From a virus: a stretch of DNA of 42,984 bases. The position numbers were made by a program, and so were the translations under genes. The DNA lies in IMG/VR virus record IMGVR_UViG_3300025641_000016, positions 1-42,984 of that record. One strand, written 5' to 3'. Positions 25,354 to 34,602 of this stretch are shown in pieces; the first letter of the stretch is position 1, and each line of letters opens with the position of its first letter. The notes below the pieces were generated by a model that was not told where the DNA came from, searched no databases, and saw only the letters and a program-made list of their open reading frames with translations.

Positions 25354-26628
25354 ATGTATTGGTTAGTAGAAGACGAAGAGCAATTAAATGTTTTAATAAA
25401 TAGTGGTTATAAAGAGGCTTTCATTGAAATAATCCCATATAATGATACTATTCACCCGGCACAAAATCTCACGAGTTTAGTGTATGTTAGACCAACTAAC
25501 GCATCTAAAGGTTTTATGGTATGCATAACGCATAGTGAAACTTTAAATGCATTAAATACGCGTATAGACGAATTACTAGAAAAGTTTGAAGTGTTGTATT
25601 GTAGGGATAAAAAGGAAGTATTACATTATTTTCCAAATTATTACAAAGTTCTCTATGACATAAACCCACCACCTACTACGTATATACGACCTACAACAAT
25701 AACCCATGAATTATATTATAGGCAACATAAGGATAACCCGGAGTTAAACCTAATTATACCGATTGTTAAACACTATGAATTGTGTGAGACCATTTTTGAG
25801 GATCTAAAAGCGAATATTAACAAAGAAAAAACAAAATATGATGAATTCTATAACAATAAAGTATCCTTGGTATTCAACTCTATCGAACGAATGGGAATAC
25901 GAATACACAATGAAACCTTCGAAGAATATTTCCACCCCGTTAATGGTGAATACGTCTTCACTCAGTTCAACTTAAAAACAACAACAACAAGACCATCAAA
26001 TAAATTTAAAAATGTAAACTATGCCGCACTTAATAAAGAAAATGGATGTAGAAAAAGTTTTATACCACGTAATAATAGGTTTATGGAAGTTGACATTAGC
26101 GCTTACCATCCTAGCTTGGCTGCTCGCCTCATTGGTTATGATTTTGCCGATATTGATATCCACGCTCATTTTGCTTCCCTATATAAGGTGGATTACAAAA
26201 AATCGAAAGAACTTACCTTCAAACAACTCTATGGGGGTGTATTTAAAAATTATAGACACCTGGAATTCTTTCAAGGAATTGAGAAATACGTAGGAGAACT
26301 ATGGGGTAAATTTGAAAGTGAAGGTGAAATAACTTGCCCCATTTCTAATTTTGTGTATAAAAAAGAGAACCTGGGTGAAATGAATCCACAAAAACTCTTT
26401 AATTACTTGCTACAAAATTTGGAGACGTCAATGAATGTTCGTATATTATGGGATATATGTAGTATGTTAGTTGATAAAAAAACTAAATTGGTACTATATA
26501 CTTATGATTCGTTTTTATTTGATTTAAGTGAGGAGGATGAATCTATAGAGAAGGAGATTAATATTATTTTTGAGAAATATAAACTAAACATAAAAACAAT
26601 AGAAGGTTATGACTATGATTTTAAATAG
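25354..26628 (+). CDS. Compact family A DNA polymerase
   Basis: A 424-aa protein with the polymerase palm and fingers of family A (Pol I type). Motif A is F-M-E-V-D-I-S-A-Y-H-P-S with catalytic Asp247. The O-helix equivalent K-E-L-T-F-K-Q-L-Y-G-G keeps the K-x3-F-x3-Y spacing. The helix N-Y-L-L-Q-N-L-E-T-S matches the N-x-x-x-Q motif, and motif C is Y-T-Y-D-S-F with Asp385. Glutamates usual in motifs A and C appear replaced by His252 and Ser386. The N-terminal about 200 residues lack visible 3'-5' exonuclease motifs, so proofreading may be absent or separate. T4 itself uses a family B polymerase. It begins the replication block. Confidence 0.78.
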   Translation: MYWLVEDEEQLNVLINSGYKEAFIEIIPYNDTIHPAQNLTSLVYVRPTNASKGFMVCITHSETLNALNTRIDELLEKFEVLYCRDKKEVLHYFPNYYKVLYDINPPPTTYIRPTTITHELYYRQHKDNPELNLIIPIVKHYELCETIFEDLKANINKEKTKYDEFYNNKVSLVFNSIERMGIRIHNETFEEYFHPVNGEYVFTQFNLKTTTTRPSNKFKNVNYAALNKENGCRKSFIPRNNRFMEVDISAYHPSLAARLIGYDFADIDIHAHFASLYKVDYKKSKELTFKQLYGGVFKNYRHLEFFQGIEKYVGELWGKFESEGEITCPISNFVYKKENLGEMNPQKLFNYLLQNLETSMNVRILWDICSMLVDKKTKLVLYTYDSFLFDLSEEDESIEKEINIIFEKYKLNIKTIEGYDYDFK

Positions 26629-27076
26629 AAGTCCGAATACGTATAATATGAATTATGATGTTACAACATCATTACAAAATATTAAAGATTTGGATAATAA
26701 ATTGTTCTGTACATTTACAGACTTAGAGAGCTTAGATGGACTTATAGAGGAAATTAGAGCAAAATACACAATAATATATAACAAAATGTTTGTCCTCGAG
26801 ATTGTGGGGAAAGATGAATATGTTATTACTTACAATGTAGACCAAGGAAATGTTTTCTCAATTCCTGAAAATACTATTTTAGTACATAGAAAAAAGGAGT
26901 CTAATACTCTTTATACTATAAATGCCCTAAATGAATTAATTAAAGGATTAAATGGGGGTGTTGTAGATACTAAATTCAGAGTTGATTGGCAACATTACAG
27001 AAATTGTATATTACTTACTCAACATAATTCATTAAACCAATTAAATACAAAAATTTACAAAATACTTGACGTATAA
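26609..27076 (+). CDS. Conserved-looking protein downstream of polymerase
   Basis: A 155-aa soluble protein overlapping the polymerase end by 20 bases. ATGs occur at 26609, 26615 and 26648; AGAAGG lies well spaced before 26615, so the true start may be 6 bases later. The protein has an alternating strand pattern with E-Y-V-I-T-Y-N-V-D-Q-G-N, then a basic T-I-L-V-H-R-K-K followed by N-T-L-Y-T-I-N-A-L-N-E-L-I. Its C-terminal L-L-T-Q-H-N-S-L-N-Q-L-N-T-K-I resembles C-I-T-H-S-E-T-L-N-A-L-N-T-R-I in the polymerase N-terminus, hinting at a shared domain. Function unknown; a replication accessory role is inferred from position. Confidence 0.6.
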   Translation: MTMILNRSPNTYNMNYDVTTSLQNIKDLDNKLFCTFTDLESLDGLIEEIRAKYTIIYNKMFVLEIVGKDEYVITYNVDQGNVFSIPENTILVHRKKESNTLYTINALNELIKGLNGGVVDTKFRVDWQHYRNCILLTQHNSLNQLNTKIYKILDV

Positions 27077-27096
27077 CTTGGATACCCAAAATACGA

Positions 27097-27106
27097 TTCG
27101 TATATT
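27097..27106 (+). promoter_or_regulatory. TTCGTATATT motif upstream of SSB
   Basis: Exact copy in the 71-base gap before the SSB gene, lying within ATACGA-T-TCGTAT, an odd palindrome (27091-27103). An A-rich TATAATTAAAAATAAG leader follows before the ATG at 27148. Confidence 0.5.
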
Positions 27107-27147
27107 ACGTTACATATAAACAGTTATAATTAAAAATAAGTTACATT

Positions 27148-27981
27148 ATGGATTTAAATGAATTAAAATCGAAGCTAGAAGGGCTTCAATCAAAAAACAC
27201 AAGTGGTCCTAAGACCGATTACTCAACTATTTACTGGCGACCAACAGTAGGGAAACAACAGATTAGAATTGTACCCTCAAAGTACAACCCATCAAACCCC
27301 TTTTCTGAATTAAAGATTTACTACGGTATTACTAATAAAGTGATGCTTTCACCTCTTAACTATGGTGAAAAAGATCCTATTGCTCTATTTGCTGCTAAGC
27401 TTAGAGAAGAGTATACTAAGGAAAATTACGTTATGGCTAAGAAATTAGACCCTAAAACACGTTATTTTGTTCCTGTAGTAGTACGTGGAGAAGAAGATAA
27501 AGGTACAAGATTGTGGCAATTTGGTAAACAAGTATATGAAGAATTACTTGCACTTGCTATTGACGATGAAATTGGAGATTATACCGATATTGTAAATGGT
27601 AGAGATCTTACAGTAGAAACAGTAGGACCAGAATCTACTGGTACCCCTTACAATAAATCATCAGTACGTGTTAGATTAAAAACATCAGCTTTGAGTGAAG
27701 ATGCTTCCCAAGTAGAAACTTGGACTAATGAGCAACCAAACCCAAATGAGGGATTATTTAAGAAATTCACATTTGATGAAATTAAAACAGCTTTAGAAAA
27801 ATGGTTATCACCAGAAGTAGAAGATAATGATGCTTCTGAACCTGTACCTGTAGCAACTGGTGCAGCAAATCCTAACTTTAGTTTAGATACTAGTAATGTC
27901 AAGAAGAATAAAGCAGATGCTTTCGATTCTATGTTTGAAAAAGAAGAAAATGAGGTAAAACATGATGATCTTCCTTTCTAA
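27148..27981 (+). CDS. 32: Single-stranded DNA-binding protein, gp32-like
   Basis: A 277-aa protein that coats single-stranded DNA during replication and recombination. The N-terminal basic region leads to an OB-fold-like body with T-I-Y-W-R-P-T-V-G-K-Q-Q-I-R-I-V-P-S (about 28-45), the pattern of gp32-type SSBs. The very C-terminus is acidic and ends DDLPF, like the partner-binding tip of bacterial SSBs. It contains no cysteine, so the zinc finger of T4 gp32 is missing. It is followed after 2 bases by UvsX, its recombination partner. Confidence 0.85.
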   Translation: MDLNELKSKLEGLQSKNTSGPKTDYSTIYWRPTVGKQQIRIVPSKYNPSNPFSELKIYYGITNKVMLSPLNYGEKDPIALFAAKLREEYTKENYVMAKKLDPKTRYFVPVVVRGEEDKGTRLWQFGKQVYEELLALAIDDEIGDYTDIVNGRDLTVETVGPESTGTPYNKSSVRVRLKTSALSEDASQVETWTNEQPNPNEGLFKKFTFDEIKTALEKWLSPEVEDNDASEPVPVATGAANPNFSLDTSNVKKNKADAFDSMFEKEENEVKHDDLPF

Positions 27982-27983
27982 AT

Positions 27984-29060
27984 ATGGCCAAAAAAATATC
28001 CAAGTCTCTCTCGGCAGCAGTGTCTGCCGAGATTAAGAGCAAATTTGACCTTAATAAATTTAAAGCCTCTAAAGGTTTAGACAAAAACGTCAAATTTAAG
28101 GAACAAAAATGGATACCATTATCTCCTGCTTTCCAAGAAATTGCTGGAATACCTGGTATACCAATGGGGCATATTTCATTACTTAGAGGACATTCCGATA
28201 CAGGTAAAACTACAGCACTATTAGAAGCAGCAGTTTCAGCACAAAAGATGGGTGTATTACCTGTTTTTATTATTACTGAGATGAAGTGGAATTGGGAACA
28301 TGCAGCCCAAATGGGACTAGAAGTTAACCTTATTAAAGATAAAGATACAGGAGAAATTCTTGACTACGATGGTAATTTTATTTATGTTGATAGAGAAACA
28401 GTACACACTATTGAAGATGTAGCTGCCTTTATTATGGATTTACAAAATGAACAGAAAAAAGGTAATTTACCTTATGATTTAGCGTTCTTTTGGGATTCAA
28501 TAGGTTCTATTCCTTGTGCAATGTCAGTTGAAAAACTGAAAAATAACAATGAATGGAATGCTGGAGCGATGTCAACACAATTTGGTAACACAGTAAACCA
28601 AAGTATTGTAATGTCTCGTAAGGAATCGGCTCCATATATCAATACCTTATGTTGTATTAATAAAGTTTGGACTGCTAAAGCAGAATCACCTATGGGTCAA
28701 CCAAAGATGATGAACAAAGGTGGGATGGCTATGTGGTATGACGCAACACTTGTAGTTACATTTGGTAATATATCAAATGCTGGAACATCTAAAATTAAAG
28801 CAATTAAGGGTGGTAAGCAAGTTGAATGGGGTAAACGTACAAATTTACAAATTGATAAGAATCACGTTAATGGTATTCAGTCAAGAGGTAAAATCGTTAT
28901 GACAAACCATGGGTTTATCCAAGATACAGATAAGGATAAAAATAACTATAAAAAAGAACATTCAGGTGAATGGTCTAAAATCTTAGGAGGGGGAACTTTC
29001 GAAATAGTAGAAGATCAAGAAGATGTAACTCCCGTTCTTTTCGACGAACAGGACGTTTAA
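27984..29060 (+). CDS. uvsX: UvsX/RecA-like recombinase
   Basis: A 358-aa ATP-dependent strand-exchange protein. The Walker A motif is GHSDTGKT (69-76) and the Walker B strand is L-A-F-F-W-D-S (Asp171). The K-W-N-W-E-H segment near 101-106 and the glycine/serine-rich M-S-T-Q-F-G-N-T-V-N-Q-S region fit UvsX rather than bacterial RecA. Length is close to T4 UvsX (391 aa). It forms filaments on DNA for recombination-dependent replication and repair. It lies between SSB and the flap exonuclease in one operon with 2-9 base gaps. Confidence 0.92.
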   Translation: MAKKISKSLSAAVSAEIKSKFDLNKFKASKGLDKNVKFKEQKWIPLSPAFQEIAGIPGIPMGHISLLRGHSDTGKTTALLEAAVSAQKMGVLPVFIITEMKWNWEHAAQMGLEVNLIKDKDTGEILDYDGNFIYVDRETVHTIEDVAAFIMDLQNEQKKGNLPYDLAFFWDSIGSIPCAMSVEKLKNNNEWNAGAMSTQFGNTVNQSIVMSRKESAPYINTLCCINKVWTAKAESPMGQPKMMNKGGMAMWYDATLVVTFGNISNAGTSKIKAIKGGKQVEWGKRTNLQIDKNHVNGIQSRGKIVMTNHGFIQDTDKDKNNYKKEHSGEWSKILGGGTFEIVEDQEDVTPVLFDEQDV

Positions 29061-29069
29061 ATTAAAATC

Positions 29070-30110
29070 ATGAAACAAAAAGAGTTATTTAAACTCTTGG
29101 ATACTGTCCAAGAGCAAGGGGAAGATACTCCTCTAAAAAGACACGACAGAGTATTAATCTTAGATGGTTTAAATTTATTTTTTAGAAATTTTGCTATGAT
29201 GAATATGGTTAATCCTGATGGAGTTCATATTGGTGGGCTAGGAGGATTCTTTCGCTCTTTGGGTGCTATGATTAGACAAACAAATCCAACATCTGTTTAT
29301 GTAGTATTCGACGGGGCAGGTTCAACAGTAAATCGTAAGAACCTGCTCTCCGAGTACAAGGGAACAAGAAATTTATCTAGGATTACTAATTGGGAAGCAT
29401 TTGATAATATTGAGGAAGAACATGACTCAAAAATTGATCAAATTGTTCGTATTATACAGTACCTTAAACTATTACCGGTAAAGACCACTATATTAGACAA
29501 GGTCGAAGCGGATGATATTATTGCGGTGTTAGCTGAAAAACTAGTAGAAAAACATAATTCAACCTGTTTTATAGTATCTAGTGATAAGGATTTCTTACAA
29601 CTAGTAACTGATAAAATTATTGTATACAGACCAATGGAGAAAGAATATTATACTCCACAGGTAGTAGAACAAAAGTTTGGTTTATTACCTTCAAACTTTA
29701 TTTTATATAAAACATTACTAGGTGATAGCTCAGATAATGTTAAAGGTATTAAAGGGTTAGGTGAAAAGGGTATATTTAAAAAATTCCCTGAATTAAAAAC
29801 CCATAAATTAACCTTAGATGACATTTTTGACATCTGTGCTAGGAAATTTAAAGACCATGTCGTATATTCACGGATAATTCAAGATCAAGCTCGAATTGAA
29901 ACAAATTATAAAGTTATGGATTTAAGTATACCTTTGATTGATGATAGAGGGAAGGAACACGTTGATAATTTAATCAGTGAAGAACCACCAGAATTACAAT
30001 CAGATTTATTTATGCAGCTTTACAATGAAGATCAATTAGGAGGAATGATAAGGAATTTGGAATATTGGATATCTGATATTTTTTCACAATTTAAAGGTTA
30101 TAAAAATTAA
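29070..30110 (+). CDS. rnh: 5'-3' exonuclease / RNase H-like flap nuclease
   Basis: A 346-aa nuclease of the T4 RNase H / Pol I 5'-exonuclease family that removes RNA primers and flaps. Metal-binding acids appear in order: LILDGLN (Asp32), VFDGAG (Asp81), EADD (Glu146, Asp148, Asp149), SSDKDF (Asp172, Asp174) and GDSSDN (Asp219, Asp222). The helix-hairpin-helix G-I-K-G-L-G-E-K-G (226-234) binds DNA. Length is near T4 RNase H (305 aa). The stop overlaps the helicase start as TAATG. Since the polymerase here lacks its own 5' nuclease domain, this protein probably supplies it. Confidence 0.92.
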   Translation: MKQKELFKLLDTVQEQGEDTPLKRHDRVLILDGLNLFFRNFAMMNMVNPDGVHIGGLGGFFRSLGAMIRQTNPTSVYVVFDGAGSTVNRKNLLSEYKGTRNLSRITNWEAFDNIEEEHDSKIDQIVRIIQYLKLLPVKTTILDKVEADDIIAVLAEKLVEKHNSTCFIVSSDKDFLQLVTDKIIVYRPMEKEYYTPQVVEQKFGLLPSNFILYKTLLGDSSDNVKGIKGLGEKGIFKKFPELKTHKLTLDDIFDICARKFKDHVVYSRIIQDQARIETNYKVMDLSIPLIDDRGKEHVDNLISEEPPELQSDLFMQLYNEDQLGGMIRNLEYWISDIFSQFKGYKN

Positions 30111-31507
30111 TGACATTAAGAACACTCCAGCAATACGGCCACGACTTTCAAGTTAAAGTTTTATCATCATTATTAACCCATAAAGAGTTTTTAGTTAATA
30201 TCCATGATATTATATCTGAAGAATATTTTGAAAATAGCGCACATAAGTGGGCTATAAAAGAAATTTTAAGGTATTATGATAAGTATCATACTACCCCTTC
30301 AATGGATACTTTAAAAGTAGAGTTGCAAAAGTTAGATAATGAAGTATTACAAATAGCTTGTAAGGAACAATTAAAAATCGCTTATGTTTCATCTGATGAT
30401 GATTTAGAATATGTAAAAGAAGAATTTACAAATTTTTGTAAAAACCAACAATTAAAAAGAGCATTAATGACTTCTGTTGATTTATTAAAAGCAGGGGATT
30501 TTGATGGGATTAGATCATTAGTAGATAATGCTTTAAAAGCCGGGAATGATAAAAACGTAGGACATGAATATGTTAAAGATATTGAAGAAAGGTATAGAGA
30601 AAGTTCAAGAAGTGTTATTCCAACCCCCTGGGATAAAATCAATAGTTTACTCCAAGGTGGATTGGGAAATGGAGATTTTGGTCTTATATTTGGCAATCCA
30701 GGAGGTGGTAAATCTTGGGCGTTAGTATCTTTAGGAGGTATAGCAGTAAGAATGGGATATAATGTTATGCATTATACATTAGAGCTAGGGGAAGAATATG
30801 TGGGTAAAAGATATGATGCCTTTTTTACTAATATAGATGTTAGGGAATTAGATGCTAATAAAGAAAAAGTTGAAGAACTTGTTCCCCAACTCCCAGGTAA
30901 ATTAATTATTAAAGAATATCCAACAGGTAGAGCAACAATCTCTACTATAGAATCACATATTTCTAAATGTACTGGTATGGGGTTCAAACCTGATTTAGTA
31001 ATTATAGATTATGTTGATTTACTTTCATCAAGAAAAACAAATCGTGAACGTAAAGATGAAATTGATGATATTTATCAAAGTACTAAAGGTTTAGCTAAGC
31101 AACTAGATATTCCTATTTGGTCAGTGTCCCAAGTAAATAGAGCAGGGGCTAAAGATGATGTAATTGAAGGGGATAAAGCTGCCGGGTCATATGATAAATT
31201 AATGATTACTGATTTCTGTATGTCTCTTTCACGTAAAAAAGAAGATAAAGTTAATAACACAGCACGAATACACATTATGAAAAACCGTTATGGTATGGAT
31301 GGACTTACGTATTCTGCAAAAGCAGATACTTCTAGAGGTCATTTTGAAGTCCATGGGGAATATAATGCAAATATAGAAGAAGAAAGTACTTGGGCTCCAA
31401 GCACAAAGTCTAACAGTTACGATGATGTTGAATCACAACATAAAAAAATAATGCATTCTAAACTTAATGAAGTAAAGGATGAAGTATTTGGTTTTGATAA
31501 AGTATAA
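30110..31507 (+). CDS. 41: Replicative DNA helicase, DnaB/T4 gp41-like
   Basis: A 465-aa hexameric helicase that unwinds the fork. Residues about 1-145 are the helical N-terminal domain. The RecA-type motor follows, with Walker A GNPGGGKS (195-202), H-Y-T-L-E-L-G-E (about 225-232), Walker B V-I-I-D-Y-V-D-L-L and the S-Q-V-N-R-A sensor segment, then K-N-R-Y-G near the C-terminus. Length matches T4 gp41 (475 aa). No primase gene is visible in the window. It shares the TAATG overlap with the exonuclease gene and is followed by RNR genes. Confidence 0.93.
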   Translation: MTLRTLQQYGHDFQVKVLSSLLTHKEFLVNIHDIISEEYFENSAHKWAIKEILRYYDKYHTTPSMDTLKVELQKLDNEVLQIACKEQLKIAYVSSDDDLEYVKEEFTNFCKNQQLKRALMTSVDLLKAGDFDGIRSLVDNALKAGNDKNVGHEYVKDIEERYRESSRSVIPTPWDKINSLLQGGLGNGDFGLIFGNPGGGKSWALVSLGGIAVRMGYNVMHYTLELGEEYVGKRYDAFFTNIDVRELDANKEKVEELVPQLPGKLIIKEYPTGRATISTIESHISKCTGMGFKPDLVIIDYVDLLSSRKTNRERKDEIDDIYQSTKGLAKQLDIPIWSVSQVNRAGAKDDVIEGDKAAGSYDKLMITDFCMSLSRKKEDKVNNTARIHIMKNRYGMDGLTYSAKADTSRGHFEVHGEYNANIEEESTWAPSTKSNSYDDVESQHKKIMHSKLNEVKDEVFGFDKV

Positions 31508-31526
31508 ACAATATAAACAAACATAA

Positions 31527-32513
31527 ATGGCAAAAAGAGACATTACAGAAGAGCGCATAGTATATAAACCTTTTGAATATCAAGAAGCATCTGATTATTG
31601 GTTAAAACAACATCAAGCACATTGGTTACATACAGAAGTACCTATGATGTCAGATGTTAATGATTGGAAACAAAATTTAACTGAATCCGAAAAAAATATT
31701 ATTGGTACTATCTTAAAAGGATTTGCTCAAACTGAAACTGTTGTAAATGATTATTGGACTAATTTAGTAACAAGCTGGTTTAGAAAACCTGAAATAATTA
31801 AAATGGCTGTTACGTTTGGTGCCTTTGAAACCATTCATGCTGAAGCTTATTCTTTATTAAATGAAGAATTAGGATTAGATAATTTTTCTGAGTTTCTAGA
31901 AGATGAAGCAACAATGGCTAAAATTGAGGCATTAACTAAGGTAAGGGATTCACATGATGGTACTCCAAATTGGCATGAAAGAGCTAAATCATTAGCTATA
32001 TTTTCTGCATTTACAGAAGGTGTTAATTTATTCTCTTCATTTGCTGTTTTATTATCCTTTAAACTAGACAATAAACTCAAAGGTGTAGGTCAAATAGTTG
32101 AGTGGAGTATTAGAGACGAATCATTACATTCAGAAGCAGGATGTTGGTTATTTAGAACATTAATGAGTGAAAAACCTGAATTTAATACCCCAGAATTAAA
32201 AGCAGATATTGAAGAAGCAGCTTTATTATCATTAAAATTAGAATTAGATTTTATAGATAAAGTTTATGAAGTGGGTGATTTAAAAGGATGCCCAAAGTAT
32301 GACTTGGTATCATTTATTAAACATAGAGTAAATACTAAAATGGGTGATTTAGGGTATGGACCAATTGTTAATGGTATAGATAAAGATGCAGTAAAAAGAA
32401 TGAAATGGTTTGATAGCTTATCAGGTGGAAAACAACATACAGATTTCTTCGCAAACCGAGTAACAAATTATAGTAAAGGAGTTCAAAATTGGGACGCAAA
32501 TAGTTTATTTTAA
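31527..32513 (+). CDS. nrdB: Ribonucleotide reductase class I small subunit
   Basis: A 328-aa NrdB that holds the di-iron/tyrosyl radical cofactor for dNTP synthesis. Visible ligands are Glu70 (A-Q-T-E), Glu101 and His104 (F-E-T-I-H), Glu164 (F-T-E-G), Glu198 and His201 (R-D-E-S-L-H). Tyr108 in HAEAY lies where the radical tyrosine of E. coli NrdB (Tyr122) lies. The set therefore looks complete, although the first ligand is Glu rather than Asp. The C-terminal tail that docks on NrdA is present. It precedes nrdA, the reverse of the T4 order. Confidence 0.94.
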   Translation: MAKRDITEERIVYKPFEYQEASDYWLKQHQAHWLHTEVPMMSDVNDWKQNLTESEKNIIGTILKGFAQTETVVNDYWTNLVTSWFRKPEIIKMAVTFGAFETIHAEAYSLLNEELGLDNFSEFLEDEATMAKIEALTKVRDSHDGTPNWHERAKSLAIFSAFTEGVNLFSSFAVLLSFKLDNKLKGVGQIVEWSIRDESLHSEAGCWLFRTLMSEKPEFNTPELKADIEEAALLSLKLELDFIDKVYEVGDLKGCPKYDLVSFIKHRVNTKMGDLGYGPIVNGIDKDAVKRMKWFDSLSGGKQHTDFFANRVTNYSKGVQNWDANSLF

Positions 32514-32516
32514 AAT

Positions 32517-34232
32517 ATGGAAAACAACGCACTACAAGTAGATTATAGTAATTGGGAAGCTGGAAAACAATACCCAGAGTGGATGGATGAAATTTCATTA
32601 GCAACTATTTCTAAAGGTTATTTATTACCTAATGAAACAGTAAAAACAGCTTATAGGAGAGTATCTAATGCTGCTGCTATGAGACTTAAAAAACCAGAAC
32701 TAGCAAATAAATTCTTCAAAATAATGTGGAATGGTTGGTTAGGATTAGCATCACCTGTTTTATCAAATATGGGGACTGATAGAGGTTTACCTATTTCGTG
32801 TTTTGGTGTTGATACACCTGATTCAATACGTGGAATAGGTTTAACTAACGCGGAACTAATGAAGTTAACAGCATCCGGTGGTGGTGTAGGTATTTCGTTA
32901 TCTCGCATTAGAGAACGTGGAGAAAGTATTACAGGAAATGGTAAAAGCGAAGGTGTAGTGCCCTGGGCTAAAATATTTGATTCATCTATTATTGCAACTA
33001 ACCAAGGAAATGTTAGAAGAGGGGCAGCATCTGTTAATTTAGATATTGAACACGGAGATATTGATGAGTTTTTACAAATTCGTAGACCTAAAGGTGACCC
33101 TAACAGACAATGTCTTAATTTACATCAATGTGTTGTTGTAGGTGATTCATTTATGAGAAAATTAGAGGCTAGAGACCCAGAAGCAATGAATAAATGGGCT
33201 ACTGTTTTAAAATCTAGAATGGAAACAGGTGAACCTTATATTATGTATAAGGACAATGTTAATAAAGATAACCCAATTGCTTATAGGTTAAACAATTTAG
33301 AAGTATCTATGACAAACATTTGTTCTGAAATTACATTGTTTACAGATGAAGAACATTCATTTATTTGTTGTTTATCTTCTATGAATTTAGCAAAATATGA
33401 TGAATGGAAAGATACAGATGCTGTAGAATTAGCTACTTGGTTTTTAGATGGTGTAATGCAAGAATTTATAGATAAATCAGCAGGAAAAAGTTCATTACAG
33501 AGAACATATAACCACGCTCGTAAAGGACGTGCTTTAGGTTTAGGTGTAATGGGTTGGCATTCATTTTTACAACAAAAAGGATTACCTTTTAATTCCATTG
33601 CATCAACTGCTCATACTAAAAATATATTTTCAGATATTAGAGGTAAAGCAGAAAGGGCATCAATGGATTTAGCTCAAGAATATGGTGAACCACTATGGTG
33701 TAGAGGAACAGGTATGAGAAATACTCACTTGTTAGCGATAGCACCAACAGTATCAAATTCAGTAATTGTAGGTGGTATTTCAGCAGGTATTGAACCTTTA
33801 CCAGCAAACATTTACACATTTAATGGCGCTAAAGGAACATTTATCCGTAAAAATAAAGAATTACAGAAAATTTTAATTGAAAAAGGAGAAGATAAAGATA
33901 AATGGTGGGATATAATGTTAGAACAGGATGGTTCAGCACAAGGTCTACCAGATAATGTTTTAACTCCTGAAGAAAAAGAATTATTTTTAACATTCCCTGA
34001 AATTAACCAATTAGAATTGGTTAGACAAGCAGCAATTAGACAACGTTACATTGATCAAACACAATCATTAAATTTATCTTTTGATGTTAATGATTCACCA
34101 AAATGGATTAATCAAGTACATTTAGAGGGGTGGAAATTAGGTATTAAAACTTTTTATTATTTAAGAACTGATAGTGTTATTAAAGGAGATTTAGGATCAA
34201 GAATGGCAGATTGTGTAGCTTGTGATGGTTAA
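32517..34232 (+). CDS. nrdA: Ribonucleotide reductase class I large subunit
   Basis: A 571-aa NrdA. Catalytic residues are in place: Cys95 (S-C-F-G-V), Asn267/Cys269/Glu271 (T-N-I-C-S-E) for radical chemistry, Cys284 as the second redox cysteine, Tyr547-Tyr548 (F-Y-Y-L) for radical transfer, and a C-terminal C-V-A-C pair (566, 569) for re-reduction. The N-terminal ATP-cone of E. coli NrdA (761 aa) is absent, so allosteric shut-off by dATP is probably lost, useful for a phage needing much dNTP. It starts 3 bases after nrdB. No glutaredoxin or thioredoxin gene is visible in the window. Confidence 0.94.
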   Translation: MENNALQVDYSNWEAGKQYPEWMDEISLATISKGYLLPNETVKTAYRRVSNAAAMRLKKPELANKFFKIMWNGWLGLASPVLSNMGTDRGLPISCFGVDTPDSIRGIGLTNAELMKLTASGGGVGISLSRIRERGESITGNGKSEGVVPWAKIFDSSIIATNQGNVRRGAASVNLDIEHGDIDEFLQIRRPKGDPNRQCLNLHQCVVVGDSFMRKLEARDPEAMNKWATVLKSRMETGEPYIMYKDNVNKDNPIAYRLNNLEVSMTNICSEITLFTDEEHSFICCLSSMNLAKYDEWKDTDAVELATWFLDGVMQEFIDKSAGKSSLQRTYNHARKGRALGLGVMGWHSFLQQKGLPFNSIASTAHTKNIFSDIRGKAERASMDLAQEYGEPLWCRGTGMRNTHLLAIAPTVSNSVIVGGISAGIEPLPANIYTFNGAKGTFIRKNKELQKILIEKGEDKDKWWDIMLEQDGSAQGLPDNVLTPEEKELFLTFPEINQLELVRQAAIRQRYIDQTQSLNLSFDVNDSPKWINQVHLEGWKLGIKTFYYLRTDSVIKGDLGSRMADCVACDG

Positions 34233-34277
34233 CGAGATGTCATATATGTATAATCACATTAATTAAAATTTAATAAA

Positions 34278-34529
34278 ATGGCTAGAAAAACACAATCAAA
34301 AAAACACGTAAAACCACCAGTAAAAATTAGTTGGTTTAGAAAAACTTTCAACGCAGTTAAGAGTTGGGTTGTAGGAAATGGAATTGAAGGATTTTTAGGG
34401 TTAGTAGCAGGTCTACTTCTTTGGTCTTTTGGGTTTAAGATTTATGCAGGGATCGCTTTTGGGGTATTTGCTACAAAGAATTGGGAATTGTTAAAAAAAT
34501 GGTTTTCCAACTTAAAAGAAAAAATATAG
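34278..34529 (+). CDS. Small membrane protein, holin-like
   Basis: An 83-aa protein with a strongly basic N-terminus (about 1-29), two adjacent hydrophobic segments (about 36-52 and 54-66) separated by a short turn, and a basic C-terminal tail. This size and layout resemble class II holins, but no specific family is recognised. It follows nrdA with an AT-rich leader and is closed by a strong terminator. A host membrane-modifying protein is an alternative. Confidence 0.6.
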   Translation: MARKTQSKKHVKPPVKISWFRKTFNAVKSWVVGNGIEGFLGLVAGLLLWSFGFKIYAGIAFGVFATKNWELLKKWFSNLKEKI

Positions 34530-34561
34530 TTTTTAAAAAAATAATGAAAGAGAAATTAAAG

Positions 34562-34586
34562 AGGGGTGCATTAGCACCCCTTTTTT
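34562..34586 (+). terminator. Strong intrinsic terminator closing the replication block
   Basis: An 8-bp stem, AGGGGTGC (34562-34569) with GCACCCCT (34574-34581), loop ATTA, followed by T's to 34586. Confidence 0.92.
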
Positions 34587-34602
34587 ACATAGTTATAATT
34601 AA

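Noticed and set aside
26021-26293. 90-codon + strand ORF inside the polymerase gene
   Set aside because: Hydrophobic translation in an alternate frame covering polymerase motif A; no start context and it overlaps essential residues.
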